Numbered from the stretch's first letter, positions 53,899-62,711 are shown. The stretch: DNA of 64,000 nucleotides from Rikenella microfusus DSM 15922 (GCF_000427365.1 NZ_KE386488.1:744001-808000), one strand, 5' to 3'. Made by a program: numbers and translations. Notes: generated by a model not told the origin, from the letters alone.

Positions 53899-54459
53899 TT
53901 ACAGCTCTTCGAGCAGGGGTTGCACGCGGTCTTTGTCGGAAAGCAGGAGTTTGCTTTCCGTGAATCCGTAATGTTCCAGTTTCCAGTCCACGCCGATCTG
54001 CGGGTCGTTCCACCTTATGCCGCCGTCGAATTCGGGGTGGTAGTAGTCGGTGCATTTGTACAGGAATTCGGTGTCGTCGGCCAGGGTCAGGAATCCGTGG
54101 GCGAAATGCGGCGGCACATAAAATTGCCGTTTGTTTTCCGCGGTCAGCTCTACGCCGTACCATCGGCCGTAAGTGGCGCTGCCGGGGCGCAGGTCCACGG
54201 CGACGTCGTAAACGGCTCCGGCCACGACGCGGATCAGTTTGCCCTGGGCGTGTTGCCGTTGGAAATGCAGTCCGCGCAGTACGCCGCGCCGGGATTTGCT
54301 GTGATTGTCCTGCACGAATTCTATTTCCCAACCGAACAGAGCGTCGTATTCCCGCTTGGCGTATGTTTCCATGAAAAAACCGCGTTCGTCGCCGAATACG
54401 GTCGGTTCGATCACGATCAATCCTTCGATCGGGGTCTCTGTCTTTCTGAATTTTGCCAT
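53899..54459 (-). CDS. rfbC: dTDP-4-dehydrorhamnose 3,5-epimerase
   Basis: A 186-aa RmlC cupin. Conserved pieces are EPTVFGDERGFFMETY, FVQDNHSKSRRGVLRGLHFQ (with the catalytic His), AVDLRPGSATYG, FYVPPHFAHGFLTL and GGIRWNDPQIGVDW. It converts dTDP-4-keto-6-deoxyglucose to the L-lyxo form on the way to dTDP-L-rhamnose. rfbA is 1.3 kb upstream on the same strand, but rfbB and rfbD are not in the window. The 394-bp inverted-repeat element begins 12 bp upstream of its start. Confidence 0.96.
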   Translation of the reverse strand: MAKFRKTETPIEGLIVIEPTVFGDERGFFMETYAKREYDALFGWEIEFVQDNHSKSRRGVLRGLHFQRQHAQGKLIRVVAGAVYDVAVDLRPGSATYGRWYGVELTAENKRQFYVPPHFAHGFLTLADDTEFLYKCTDYYHPEFDGGIRWNDPQIGVDWKLEHYGFTESKLLLSDKDRVQPLLEEL

Positions 54460-54471
54460 CCTATATCGTTT

Positions 54472-54865
54472 ACGGTTCGTTTATCCGTATGGTTGAGGTT
54501 TGAGAGTCCTGTTCTTTTTGTAAACCACCGAGGCGGCAGCCGATTGTTCGAATGGTCGAGGCCTCAGAAGAAAGACGAGCTCTAATTTTTTGAGATCGTA
54601 TCCCCTGAGTTTGGCAGGTATCCTTTTCTTCAGGATTTTCGATCGGAACGAGAACCTATTGTTTTGCGGTTCGCAGAACCGCCGGCCTTGTCGCCCTGGC
54701 GCTCTGCGCCACGGGGGGAGGGCGACAGGCCGAACCTCAGCTTGTATCGGACGAAATGGAATCCCGGAACTCGAGGCGTGCAGGCTGCTCGAAAATCTTT
54801 TTGGTTCTTTCTTGGAAAAGAAAGAACGGTTGCCTCAAACTCAATGTACCGGATAAACGAACGGT
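54472..54865. mobile_element. 394-bp element with inverted terminal repeats (MITE-like)
   Basis: The ends are ACGGTTCGTTTATCCG (54472-54487) and CGGATAAACGAACGGT (54850-54865). They match as inverted repeats at 15 of 16 positions, with weaker similarity for about 20 bp further inward (TTGAGGTTTGA versus TTGAG-TTTGA). Inside are a nested hairpin at about 54684-54730 (TGTCGCCCT against AGGGCGACA) and GTTCTTTCTT/AAGAAAGAAC at 54804-54827, similar to the module E stem. No transposase or plausible gene. The outer end resembles the TTAACCGT palindrome. It accounts for the whole gap between rfbC and the next gene. Confidence 0.6.
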
Positions 54866-55296
54866 TAAATGGTATTGCCGCCCCACATGGCGGGTTCCCA
54901 GCGCCAGCTGTCGTGCACCGCCTCATCCAGCACCTTGCCCGAAAAGACCAGCAGGATGCTGTCCGGTTCCGTAGCCCGGATGCAGTTCGCATACCCCGCC
55001 GGCAGGCACAGCAATTCGCTCCGTTCCGCCGTCAGCGTGAACACTTCCGGGACGAGATCCGGCGACGGATGCTCCCAGTCGTCCGGCTGGACGAACGCCA
55101 GGCGGAACCCTCCCCGCAGGCATTGGAACCATTTGGCCTCGAACCGGTGCCCGTGCCAGCCGCGGATGACTTCCGTGCTGTCATGTTTGATGACATAGTA
55201 ACGGTGGGCGCCTTCCAGATGAAAATCATTCACGTGCGCCAGCTCCCCCCGGTGGTCGCGGAATATGCCCCCTTGCAGAATACGTATCTCGCTCAT
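54865..55296 (-). CDS. Sugar 3,4-ketoisomerase-like cupin (FdtA/QdtA/WxcM type)
   Basis: A 143-aa cupin with RDHRGELAHVNDF, YYVIKHDSTEVIRGWHGHR (metal or catalytic His) and LCLPAGYANCIRA. Proteins of this shape isomerise dTDP-4-keto-6-deoxyglucose to the 3-keto sugar or act as 3-epimerases for amino sugars such as Fuc3NAc. The exact reaction is not certain from sequence. It sits 3 nt upstream of the rfbA stop direction (rfbA ends 55300, this gene starts 55296), so it is cotranscribed with rfbA. Its stop codon touches the end of the inverted-repeat element. Confidence 0.8.
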   Translation of the reverse strand: MSEIRILQGGIFRDHRGELAHVNDFHLEGAHRYYVIKHDSTEVIRGWHGHRFEAKWFQCLRGGFRLAFVQPDDWEHPSPDLVPEVFTLTAERSELLCLPAGYANCIRATEPDSILLVFSGKVLDEAVHDSWRWEPAMWGGNTI

Positions 55297-55299
55297 CGG

Positions 55300-56187
55300 T
55301 TATTCCTCCTCCCTGATTCGGGAAAGCAGATACTGCCCGTATTGGTTCTTCGCCATCGGCTGCGCGATCTCCCGCAGCTTCTGCGCCGTGATCCAGCCTT
55401 TGTCGTAAGCGATTCCCTCCAGACAGGCCACCTTCAGGCCCTGGCGTTTTTCGATCACTTCGATGAACGTCGAAGCCTCCGACAACGAATCGTGCGTCCC
55501 CGTGTCCAGCCAGGCGAATCCCCGCCCCAGAAGCTGCACTTTCAGCTGGTTGTCGCGCAGGAACCGTTCATTGACCGTCGTAATCTCCAGCTCGCCGCGG
55601 GCCGAAGGCTTGATATTTTTGGCTACCTCGACCACCCGGTTCGGGTAAAAATAGAGGCCGACGACCGCATAGTTGGATTTCGGGCGGGCCGGTTTCTCTT
55701 CCAGCGTTTCGGCGTTCCCCTCCTTATCGAACGAAACCACGCCGTACCGTTCCGGATCGCTCACCCAGTACCCGAAGATCGTCGCTTTAGGGGCCTGCGC
55801 GTTCTCCGCCGCCGCGACAGCCTCGCGCAACATAGCGGAGAAACCTTGTCCGAAAAAGATATTGTCGCCCAACACCAGACAGACGGCATCGTTCCCGATG
55901 AACTTCTCGCCGATAATGAACGCCTGGGCCAAACCGTCCGGCGAGGGTTGTTCGGCGTATTCGAACCGCACGCCGTAATCGGAGCCGTCCCCCAACAGCC
56001 TGCGGAATCCCGGCAGGTCGTGGGGGGTCGATATGACGAGGATCTCCCGGATTCCCGCCAGCATCAGGACGGAAACGGGGTAATAGATCATCGGTTTGTC
56101 GTAAATCGGGAGCAATTGCTTGCTCACGCCTTTGGTGATCGGATAAAGACGGGTACCCGATCCGCCGGCCAGTACGATTCCTTTCAT
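55300..56187 (-). CDS. rfbA: Glucose-1-phosphate thymidylyltransferase
   Basis: A 295-aa nucleotidyltransferase that makes dTDP-glucose. It starts [36 protein letters not shown] (nucleotide-binding G-rich loop and PMI motif), with [10 protein letters not shown] and [18 protein letters not shown]. Length is standard for RmlA (about 290). Start ATG 56187; an open frame upstream to 57120 overlaps the UDP-sugar dehydrogenase in another frame and is not real. Confidence 0.96.
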   Translation of the reverse strand: MKGIVLAGGSGTRLYPITKGVSKQLLPIYDKPMIYYPVSVLMLAGIREILVISTPHDLPGFRRLLGDGSDYGVRFEYAEQPSPDGLAQAFIIGEKFIGNDAVCLVLGDNIFFGQGFSAMLREAVAAAENAQAPKATIFGYWVSDPERYGVVSFDKEGNAETLEEKPARPKSNYAVVGLYFYPNRVVEVAKNIKPSARGELEITTVNERFLRDNQLKVQLLGRGFAWLDTGTHDSLSEASTFIEVIEKRQGLKVACLEGIAYDKGWITAQKLREIAQPMAKNQYGQYLLSRIREEE

Positions 56188-56231
56188 TGCGCCGAAAGCC
56201 TTGAAAAATTTGGGTAAAAGGGAAGACCGTA

Positions 56232-57497
56232 TTACAATCGGGCCGTAATGATCTCTTTGGGCAGAACGCCCTTGATATCGTAAACGACCGCCGTGGGGCC
56301 GCTCAACAACTGCCGGATATCGGTTTCGAGGAACTGTCGGTGCGCCACGGCCAATACCACCGCGTCGTATCTGCCTCCGGCCGCATCCAGACCGGGCAGT
56401 AGGGATATGCCGTATTCGCGCCGCACCTCCTCGGCCGATGCCCAGGGATCGTAAACGTCCACGTCGCACTGGAATTCGCGCAGCTCGTTCACCACGTCCA
56501 CCACTTTGGTATTCCGGATGTCCGGGCAATTCTCTTTGAAAGTGATCCCCAGCACGAGCACTTTGGCATTCTTCACTTTGAAATCGTGTCCGATCAGCAG
56601 CTTGACCACTTTGTCCGCCACAAACGCGCCCATCGAGTCGTTCACCCGCCGGCCGGAGCTGATGACGGCCGTCAGGTAACCCACCTGTTCGGCCTTCCAT
56701 TTCAGGTAATAAGGATCCACGCCGATGCAGTGGCCTCCCACGAGGCCGGGCATCAGCTTGATGAAATTCCATTTGGTCGCCGCCGCTTCGATCACCTCTT
56801 TGGTATCGATGTCCAGCCGGTCGAAAATCAGCGCCAGTTCGTTGAAGAACGAGATGTTGATGTCGCGCTGGCAGTTTTCGATGATTTTGGAGGCTTCCGC
56901 CACTTTGAGCGACGAGGCCTTGAAAGTGCCGTTGCGCAGAACGCTGTTGTAGAGCGCGTCCACGAAATCGGCCGTCTGCGGCGTGGAACCCGACGTGACT
57001 TTCCGGATGGTGGCGAAAGTATGTTGTTTGTCCCCGGGGTTGATCCGTTCCGGAGAGTAGCCGACAAAAAAGTCCCGGTTGAAAACCAGTCCCGACGCCC
57101 GCTCCAGCTCCGGCACGCATACCTCTTCGGTGGCGCCCGGATAGACGGTCGATTCGTAAATCACGGTATCGCCGGGCGAAAGGACGCCGCCCACGGTGGC
57201 CGACGCGGAGAGCAGCGGGGCCATGTCGGGCCGTTTGTCCGCCGTAATAGGCGTCGGTACCGTAACGATATAGACGTTGCAGGAGCGTATCTCTTCAGGA
57301 TCGGAAGTGAACCGCAGGGCGCTTCCGCGCAGCTGGTCGTCCGATACTTCGAGCGTGGCATCGTGCCCTCCTTTCAGCCCCTCCACGCGGCGGGTATTGA
57401 TATCGAACCCCACTACCGGATACCGGCGGGCGAATTCGACGGCAAGGGGCAGCCCGACATACCCCAACCCGATGACGGCCATTCTGACCTGTTGCAT
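56232..57497 (-). CDS. UDP-sugar 6-dehydrogenase (WecC/TviB/WbpO type)
   Basis: A 421-aa NAD-dependent enzyme. The N-terminal Rossmann motif is [14 protein letters not shown]. It has [10 protein letters not shown], the middle helix [35 protein letters not shown] with the catalytic Cys in GGHCIG, and a C-terminal domain with [17 protein letters not shown]. It oxidises UDP-GlcNAc, UDP-ManNAc or a related UDP-sugar to the uronate; TviB-like lineage is most similar by eye. It lies 44 bp upstream of rfbA on the same strand, heading the surface-polysaccharide operon. Confidence 0.92.
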   Translation of the reverse strand: MQQVRMAVIGLGYVGLPLAVEFARRYPVVGFDINTRRVEGLKGGHDATLEVSDDQLRGSALRFTSDPEEIRSCNVYIVTVPTPITADKRPDMAPLLSASATVGGVLSPGDTVIYESTVYPGATEEVCVPELERASGLVFNRDFFVGYSPERINPGDKQHTFATIRKVTSGSTPQTADFVDALYNSVLRNGTFKASSLKVAEASKIIENCQRDINISFFNELALIFDRLDIDTKEVIEAAATKWNFIKLMPGLVGGHCIGVDPYYLKWKAEQVGYLTAVISSGRRVNDSMGAFVADKVVKLLIGHDFKVKNAKVLVLGITFKENCPDIRNTKVVDVVNELREFQCDVDVYDPWASAEEVRREYGISLLPGLDAAGGRYDAVVLAVAHRQFLETDIRQLLSGPTAVVYDIKGVLPKEIITARL

Positions 57498-57658
57498 ATC
57501 CTTGTCTTTTGGTTTTCAAAGGACGATCATATACCTTATCGCACCCTCCGGTTCGCTTCCCATTCGGTTCCGCGCCGGACGACAAAACGTCCGGCGCGGA
57601 ACCGAAAAGGGAGGCATCGGAGATACCTCCAAACAGGTCGAAGTATATAATCGCCTCT

Positions 57659-57666
57659 CAAAGATA
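57659..57666 (-). promoter_or_regulatory. -7 box for the UDP-sugar dehydrogenase-rfbA operon
   Basis: TATCTTTG on the minus strand, 161 nt upstream of the dehydrogenase ATG. The leader would be about 150 nt. Confidence 0.4.
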
Positions 57667-57791
57667 GCGATTTTCCGGCTTTCGCCGCCGGCGGCCGCAG
57701 TTTTCGGGCACGCCGGAAAATTCTCGGTCGCCATCGGGCGTTGCTGCCGGTGCGGCAGCAGGGGCGGAAACAAACGGGATGTTCTGTCCGA

Positions 57792-58865
57792 TTACAGACC
57801 GAAACCGGCCGGCAGTTCGAACAGGAATTCGAAAGGTTTCGTCTCCACGAATTTCGCCGTAGCGTCTCCGGCATATTCCTCGCCGCCGGTCAGGGTCAGT
57901 TTTTTCACGGGCGCGCCCGGAGCCAGGCCGGCTTCTTTCAAATCGACCCACAGGATCGCCGGGGCGAGGGTGGTTTCAAAGTAGTAGATCCTGTTTTTCT
58001 GATCGCTGACCGACCGCCAGCGGGTCGAAGAGTTGTTCGGCTGGTCGGGCGTGGAGATCCCCAGCGGCACCGACACGGAACGCATCACGCTGAATACGCT
58101 GGCTACGGCGACTTTCGGATCGGAGGTCTTTTCCACGGCGTCGATATAGAAGCTGGCGCGAACGAAACGGTCGGAAGATTTGTTGGTACCCGGCATCATG
58201 TTCAGGCCGCCGATGGGCGCCCAGTAGTCGCGTACGGCCAACTGGCGGTCGTAGGTAGGCGAATTGGTCAGCACCTGATACTGGCGTCCCTCGTGGATAC
58301 TGATCTTCCCGTCGAGGTACTCGATAATGGCACTGTTCCCGGTACTGTCCGAGATGGCCATGTGCATGGTCGAAGCCTGGCCGCCGGGCATGGCAGGGGC
58401 ATCGATGCGGAAACTGTCTTTGCGCATTTCGGCGACGGCTTCCGATACGGTGGCGAAATTGTCCAGCACCCACTGGCACCAGATGCTCATGCCCATGACG
58501 GGGCGGTCATCGATTCCCGGGCGATCGTACCGGCTTTCGGTCAGGTAGAGCAGCTGGGCGACAAGCCCTTTTTCGTTCATTCCTTCGGAGGTGCCGATGT
58601 CGTAGGAGACAGCGGCTACGCTGCCGTATTTCGCGGTCCAGGCCAGGTGCGGCCCTTTGTCGTAGCTGACGCGTTCGATGCCCCGCGGCAGCAGCCAGAG
58701 GTTGGTGGGCATCTCTTCGCGCCAGTCCATGGTGCGGCCGGTGACGATCATATTGTCCGGGCCGAGGTAAACGGCGTGGGTACAAGGTTCGGCAGCCTGT
58801 GCCGGAAAGTTGGAGAGGCCGAGCAGGACGGCGGCGCCGAGCAGGGCGGTTTTAACGGTTTTCAT
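57792..58865 (-). CDS. Exported choloylglycine-hydrolase-family Ntn amidase (BSH/PVA type)
   Basis: A 357-aa exported protein (signal peptide about 1-25, KTVKTALLGAAVLLG). The presumed nucleophile is Cys28 (AEPCTHAVY), with Arg at +16 and Asp at +19 (TGRTMDW), the same spacing as Cys2-Arg18-Asp21 of bile salt hydrolases. GMNEKGL, LTNSPTYDRQL and DRFVRASFY supply the Asn and Arg of the Ntn site. It hydrolyses an amide such as a bile salt or penicillin V; the substrate is not determined. The start is ATG 58865. Monocistronic. Confidence 0.9.
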   Translation of the reverse strand: MKTVKTALLGAAVLLGLSNFPAQAAEPCTHAVYLGPDNMIVTGRTMDWREEMPTNLWLLPRGIERVSYDKGPHLAWTAKYGSVAAVSYDIGTSEGMNEKGLVAQLLYLTESRYDRPGIDDRPVMGMSIWCQWVLDNFATVSEAVAEMRKDSFRIDAPAMPGGQASTMHMAISDSTGNSAIIEYLDGKISIHEGRQYQVLTNSPTYDRQLAVRDYWAPIGGLNMMPGTNKSSDRFVRASFYIDAVEKTSDPKVAVASVFSVMRSVSVPLGISTPDQPNNSSTRWRSVSDQKNRIYYFETTLAPAILWVDLKEAGLAPGAPVKKLTLTGGEEYAGDATAKFVETKPFEFLFELPAGFGL

Positions 58866-58971
58866 AAGCGGTAAGTCGTTCGTTTTTCCCCTCTCGGTGC
58901 AAATAGCGTGCAAAAAGGGCGGCGGTTCTAACAAACCGCCGCCCCCGTAGGAATCGCAGGAATCCGGTGCC

Positions 58972-60513
58972 TTATTTCGCGTAACTGATCGACCGCGTTT
59001 CGCGGATCACGGTGATTTTCACCTGACCAGGATAGGTCATTTCGTCCTGAATCTTCTTGGCGATGTCGTGCGAAAGGATTTCGGCCTGCTGGTCGCTGAT
59101 CTTTTCGCTGCCGACGATCACGCGCAGCTCGCGGCCGGCCTGGATCGCATAGGTTTTGAGCACGCCCGGATGCGCCATGGCGAGTTCTTCCATCTCTTTC
59201 AGGCGCTTGATGTAGCTTTCGACCACTTCGCGCCGCGCTCCGGGACGCGCTCCCGAAATGGCGTCGCACACCTGCACGATCGGGGCGATCAGGGTGGTCA
59301 TCTCGATCTCGTCGTGGTGCGCGCCGATAGCGTTCACCACTTCCGGTTTTTCCTTGAATTTCTCGGCCAGTTTCATCCCGATGATAGCGTGCGGCAGTTC
59401 CGGCTCGTCGTCCGGCACCTTGCCGATGTCGTGCAACAACCCGGCCCGGCGCGCCAGCTGGGGATTCAGCCCCAGTTCGGCGGCCATGATACCCGACAGG
59501 TTGGCCACCTCGCGCGAATGCTGCAACAGGTTCTGGCCGTAGGACGAACGGTATTTCATCTTCCCGATCAGGCGGATCAGTTCCGAGTTCAGTCCGTGGA
59601 TGCCCAGGTCGATGGCGGTGCGCTTGCCGACTTCGACGATCTCTTCTTCGATCTGCTTCTGCACTTTGGCCACCACCTCTTCAATACGGGCGGGGTGGAT
59701 GCGCCCGTCGGTGACGAGCTGGTGCAAAGCCAGACGGGCGATTTCGCGCCGCACGGGGTCGAAACCGGAGAGGATGATCGCTTCGGGGGTGTCGTCCACG
59801 ATGATCTCCACGCCGGTAGCCGCTTCCAGTGCACGGATGTTGCGCCCTTCGCGCCCGATGATGCGCCCTTTCACTTCGTCGGAGTCGATATTGAATACGG
59901 TGACGGAGTTTTCGATGGCCGCTTCGGTCGCCACGCGCTGGATGCTTTGCACCACGATCTTTTTAGCTTCCTTATTGGCGGTCATTTTTGCTTCGTCGAT
60001 GATGTCGTTGATGTAACCCATCGCCTCGGTCTTGGCTTCGGACTTGAGCTGTTCGATCAGCTGCGCTTTGGCTTCGTCGATCGACAGGCCGCTGATCTGC
60101 TCCAGTTTCACGATCTGCTCTTTGGTCAGGCGGTCGAGTTCTTCTTTGCGGCCGGCCAGCGATTGCAGTTCGCTCTCGACTTTGGCGCGGGTGCTTTCGA
60201 ATTCTTTCACGCGTTTGTTCAGCTGGTCGGCTTCCTGGTTCAGCTGGTTTTCGCGCTGTTTGATCTTGGCTTCGATCTGCTGGAGGCGGGTGTTGCGTTC
60301 GGCGACCTGTTTCTCGTGCTCGGCTTTCATCTGGAGGAATTTCTCCTTGGCCTGGAGGATTTTCTCTTTCTTGAGCATCTCGCTGTCCTGTTCGGCTTCG
60401 CGCAGGATGGCGGTGCGCCGCTTCTCGGTCGATTTGTAGGTGAACATGTAAGTGGCGTAACCGACTACCGCGGCGGCGATTACGGCACTTATCACTATGA
60501 TCAGTATGTCCAT
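58972..60513 (-). CDS. rny: Ribonuclease Y
   Basis: A 513-aa endonuclease initiating mRNA decay. An N-terminal transmembrane helix (about 1-22, [17 protein letters not shown]) is followed by a long coiled coil (about 25-190, [21 protein letters not shown]). A KH domain contains [22 protein letters not shown]. The HD domain has [31 protein letters not shown] and [11 protein letters not shown]. It is a membrane-anchored phosphodiesterase. The order rimO, ZapB-like, zapA, 6S candidate, rny is as expected for Bacteroidetes, but a repeat island separates zapA from rny. Confidence 0.97.
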   Translation of the reverse strand: MDILIIVISAVIAAAVVGYATYMFTYKSTEKRRTAILREAEQDSEMLKKEKILQAKEKFLQMKAEHEKQVAERNTRLQQIEAKIKQRENQLNQEADQLNKRVKEFESTRAKVESELQSLAGRKEELDRLTKEQIVKLEQISGLSIDEAKAQLIEQLKSEAKTEAMGYINDIIDEAKMTANKEAKKIVVQSIQRVATEAAIENSVTVFNIDSDEVKGRIIGREGRNIRALEAATGVEIIVDDTPEAIILSGFDPVRREIARLALHQLVTDGRIHPARIEEVVAKVQKQIEEEIVEVGKRTAIDLGIHGLNSELIRLIGKMKYRSSYGQNLLQHSREVANLSGIMAAELGLNPQLARRAGLLHDIGKVPDDEPELPHAIIGMKLAEKFKEKPEVVNAIGAHHDEIEMTTLIAPIVQVCDAISGARPGARREVVESYIKRLKEMEELAMAHPGVLKTYAIQAGRELRVIVGSEKISDQQAEILSHDIAKKIQDEMTYPGQVKITVIRETRSISYAK

Positions 60514-60614
60514 TCGTGTGTGGTTAAGTGTGTTGGTTTATATTTGGTTTGTGTATGGTCTTCTCTCTTTCCCGCGCGGGTTACAGAGGCGGCAGAGGCG
60601 ATCCGTTCCGGCGG

Positions 60615-61230
60615 TAAATCGTACGGTTAATCGTCCGCGCAGCGGCCGAGTGCCATCGAACTCGTTCGTATGGCCGAGGCGTCAGGAGGAAGCCGGAACG
60701 GCAACCCGGAGCCAGCGTGGACTGCTTGTAGGCCTATGCCGGGGGTGGCTCCGGCCTGACTAAGGGAGAACATGGTAATAAACCGTATGGTAAAACTAAA
60801 TTTCCGCGTCAGCGGGCGGGCCGGACGCCTCCCCACGGGAGGCCCGCAACCCTCGTAAACTCGGAGCGGTCTCCCGGGCGCCCGACCCGAATAAAAAATA
60901 ACCGTAGGCTTTAATTGTATTCTATCGCCGACGGGCGTTTGTTTTTCTTCGCCCGTTTATGCCGCGGGGGCACCGGTTTCTCCGGGACGCCTCATGCCGG
61001 CGGGGTACTTACTTTTTTACCTACGGTTTCCTCCTTGCGCCTCGGCCATTCGTGCAAGCCCGATGGCTCTCGGCTGCTGCGTCGGTTGCGCGACCAAAAA
61101 GTAAGCAAAGAAGTCGCCGGAAATGCGATTCCCCGTTCCCGACTCCCGTCGGAACGGAAAATCGTACATTCCCGGGTCGGCAGTCTCTACCCGTACTTCG
61201 ATACCAATGTAAGAAGCCGGGAGTGTTTTA
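60615..61230. repeat. Mosaic repeat island 7 (modules D'-C-A-E' with nested D-like insert)
   Basis: Junctions lie at 60615-60630 (TAAATCGTACGGTTAA), 60779-60795 (TAAACCGTATGGTAAAA) and 60899-60914. Inverted module D covers 60631-60712, module C 60713-60778, module A 60796-60898 and inverted module E 60915-61230. Inside the module E hairpin (CTTACTTTTT at 61008-61017, AAAAAGTAAG at 61096-61105) about 76 bp of D-like sequence lies in the loop. No credible genes. 60514-60614 holds no feature. Confidence 0.8.
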
Positions 61231-61659
61231 AATCTACGGCTGTTCCGCACTGGTATCGGCGGTAACCAGCCGCAACTCCGTTTACATGTCGGACCGGGGG
61301 CCGCGAAAAGGCATAAAAAAAGCATGGTTTCCTTCGATGGTTTGACGAAAACTCCGGTCAAATCATGGGTGGAGCCGCCTGCGGATTTGGGACTTCCAAC
61401 GTCCCGCCGCCGCGCCGGGCGGCGTTTGGAGTGCGGGAACCCGCCGAAGCGGGGCAAGGCCTGTCCTACGTCCATAGAGTTATATGCTCCAAGTAGTTAG
61501 TGTTGAGTATCGCAAAGCAAAAGGAAACCATGCGGGCATTTTTCGGTTTCTTCTGGTATGTACCGGAAAAAAGGATACCGGATCATAAAAACGGGGCGGG
61601 GAGTGATGTCGTAATTCCCGGGCGCGGCGAATCGATCGCAAAGCTCTCCCGATTGTCTG

Positions 61660-61786
61660 CCAGGCTCCGGTAAGGTGCGCTGGGTGGATGAGAGTGCGGC
61701 ATCCGGAGGTTATGGTTAAAACCTCCCGTGCCCCGTCGTATGCTATAAGGTATCTTTTCCCGAAAGAACGTTGTTCCGGAGCTTGG
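61660..61786 (-). ncRNA. ssrS: Candidate 6S RNA, core of the structure
   Basis: Minus-strand sequence directly downstream of zapA. The 5' arm CCAAGCTCCGG pairs with the 3' arm CCGGAGCCTGG over 10 of 11 positions (61776-61786 with 61660-61670). The enclosed region folds a terminal hairpin GGCAC-GGGAGGTT...AACCTCC-GGATGCC at about 61698-61732, separated from the outer stem by two unpaired strands. A long rod with a central bubble is the 6S shape. zapA-ssrS linkage is known. The full RNA would extend beyond the coordinates given on both sides. Not checked against a covariance model. Confidence 0.5.
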
Positions 61787-61846
61787 GACCGGAAAGTCCG
61801 CCGCCCGGATTCGCGCCTCGTAAGGCGCGTCAGGTCATTCAAAGCG

Positions 61847-62236
61847 TCACTGTGTGCTGTCCGTGTTTTTTCGGGGCCTTCCCCGCCTGGCTTTGGGCTT
61901 CGCGATCGGCGGCGCCGTGGTCCGTGCCGTTTCGGCGCCTCTCTCTCCGCAGGCTTCGGCCCATCGGTCGAGCTGCGAGGCGAGCGCCTTGAGTTTCAGG
62001 GCTTCCGGAGCCATTTCGAGCCGTTCCTTGTTCTCCTCGTTTTCGATGGAGATCCGCATGGCGGCCATGGCCAGGTATTCGGTCAGCGATGCGTCGTAAT
62101 TGCGTTTCAAGGCGTCTATCTCCTCCTTGATGTGCTTCGCGGCGCGTCTCACTTTCTCTTCTTCGTCGGCAGGTATGGTCAGTCGGTACGGCTTTTCGGC
62201 GATCTCTACCCTTATCTTCATCATCTTCCGTTCCAT
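61847..62236 (-). CDS. zapA: Cell division protein ZapA
   Basis: A 129-aa protein. The N-terminal ZapA domain (about 5-75) has MKIRVEIAEKPYRLTIPADEEEKVR, followed by the long helix KHIKEEIDALKRNYDASLTEYLAMAAM. ZapA bundles FtsZ filaments at the division site. Unusually it carries a 40-residue basic tail ending AKPKARRGRPRKNTDSTQ, with an RGRPRK motif like an AT-hook. The start may be at residue 5 or 6 (MMKIR) rather than 62236. Downstream of the ZapB-like gene by 122 bp. Confidence 0.88.
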   Translation of the reverse strand: MERKMMKIRVEIAEKPYRLTIPADEEEKVRRAAKHIKEEIDALKRNYDASLTEYLAMAAMRISIENEENKERLEMAPEALKLKALASQLDRWAEACGERGAETARTTAPPIAKPKARRGRPRKNTDSTQ

Positions 62237-62358
62237 ACCTCGTGTACATGATCTGCTGCAAGATCCGTGCCGTCCTGAGTGCCCGCGCGGCGATCGTTCT
62301 CCCTCTTTGCCAAACGGAGAAGACCGGCCGGATCAGGGGCGGCGTTCCGGTTCCGCAT

Positions 62359-62655
62359 TTACTTATTCATCAGTGCGATGCAACGATCCACGTCTTTCAG
62401 CAACCGGTTTATGCGCACCTTGGCCGCCCGGACGCCGCCCGCCACTTCCGTGACGGATTTTCGCAGCAGGAGCCGGTCCAATTGCGTGCGGAGCGATTCG
62501 ATCTCCGAAGCTTGAGCCGCCGTCACCGCTTCGAGCCTCGCGTTTTCAGCGGCGAGTCCCGCATTCGCTTCGCGCAGTTCCGCGTTCTGCGCCAGGACGC
62601 GCTCTATGTTGCGTTCCACGCGTTCGACGAGGTTCAGCTCCGAGATTTCAGTCAT
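62359..62655 (-). CDS. ZapB-like coiled-coil protein
   Basis: A 98-aa, nearly all-helical protein: VERVERNIERVLAQNAELRE, then AAENARLEAVTAAQASEIESL, with heptad repeats, and a conserved-looking end RAAKVRINRLLKDVDRCIALMN. It resembles the short coiled-coil gene that precedes zapA in many Bacteroidetes and is likely to act with ZapA. ATG 62655 is preferred to a GTG four codons earlier. A strong promoter lies 25 nt upstream. Confidence 0.8.
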   Translation of the reverse strand: MTEISELNLVERVERNIERVLAQNAELREANAGLAAENARLEAVTAAQASEIESLRTQLDRLLLRKSVTEVAGGVRAAKVRINRLLKDVDRCIALMNK

Positions 62656-62679
62656 GGCATCGTCCACCTATCTGTACCA

Positions 62680-62711
62680 CAAAGCTAACGGTTTCCTGCG
62701 GGATTTGCAAA
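62680..62711 (-). promoter_or_regulatory. Promoter of the zapB-zapA unit
   Basis: -33 TTTG at 62708-62711 and -7 TAGCTTTG at 62680-62687, 20 bp apart: a full Bacteroidetes promoter match, 24 nt upstream of the ATG at 62655. Confidence 0.75.

Noticed and set aside
55300-57120. 606-aa open frame containing rfbA
   Set aside because: Only the part from ATG 56187 matches RfbA; the upstream part is the UDP-sugar dehydrogenase gene read in another frame.
61790-61815. GGAAAGTCCG on the plus strand, reminiscent of the RNase P P4 motif
   Set aside because: The remaining conserved RNase P elements are missing and the strand would run straight into zapA.
61480-61842. 120-aa open frame on the minus strand downstream of zapA
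   Set aside because: It lies over the candidate 6S RNA, has no recognisable domain and an amino-acid composition like random GC-rich sequence.
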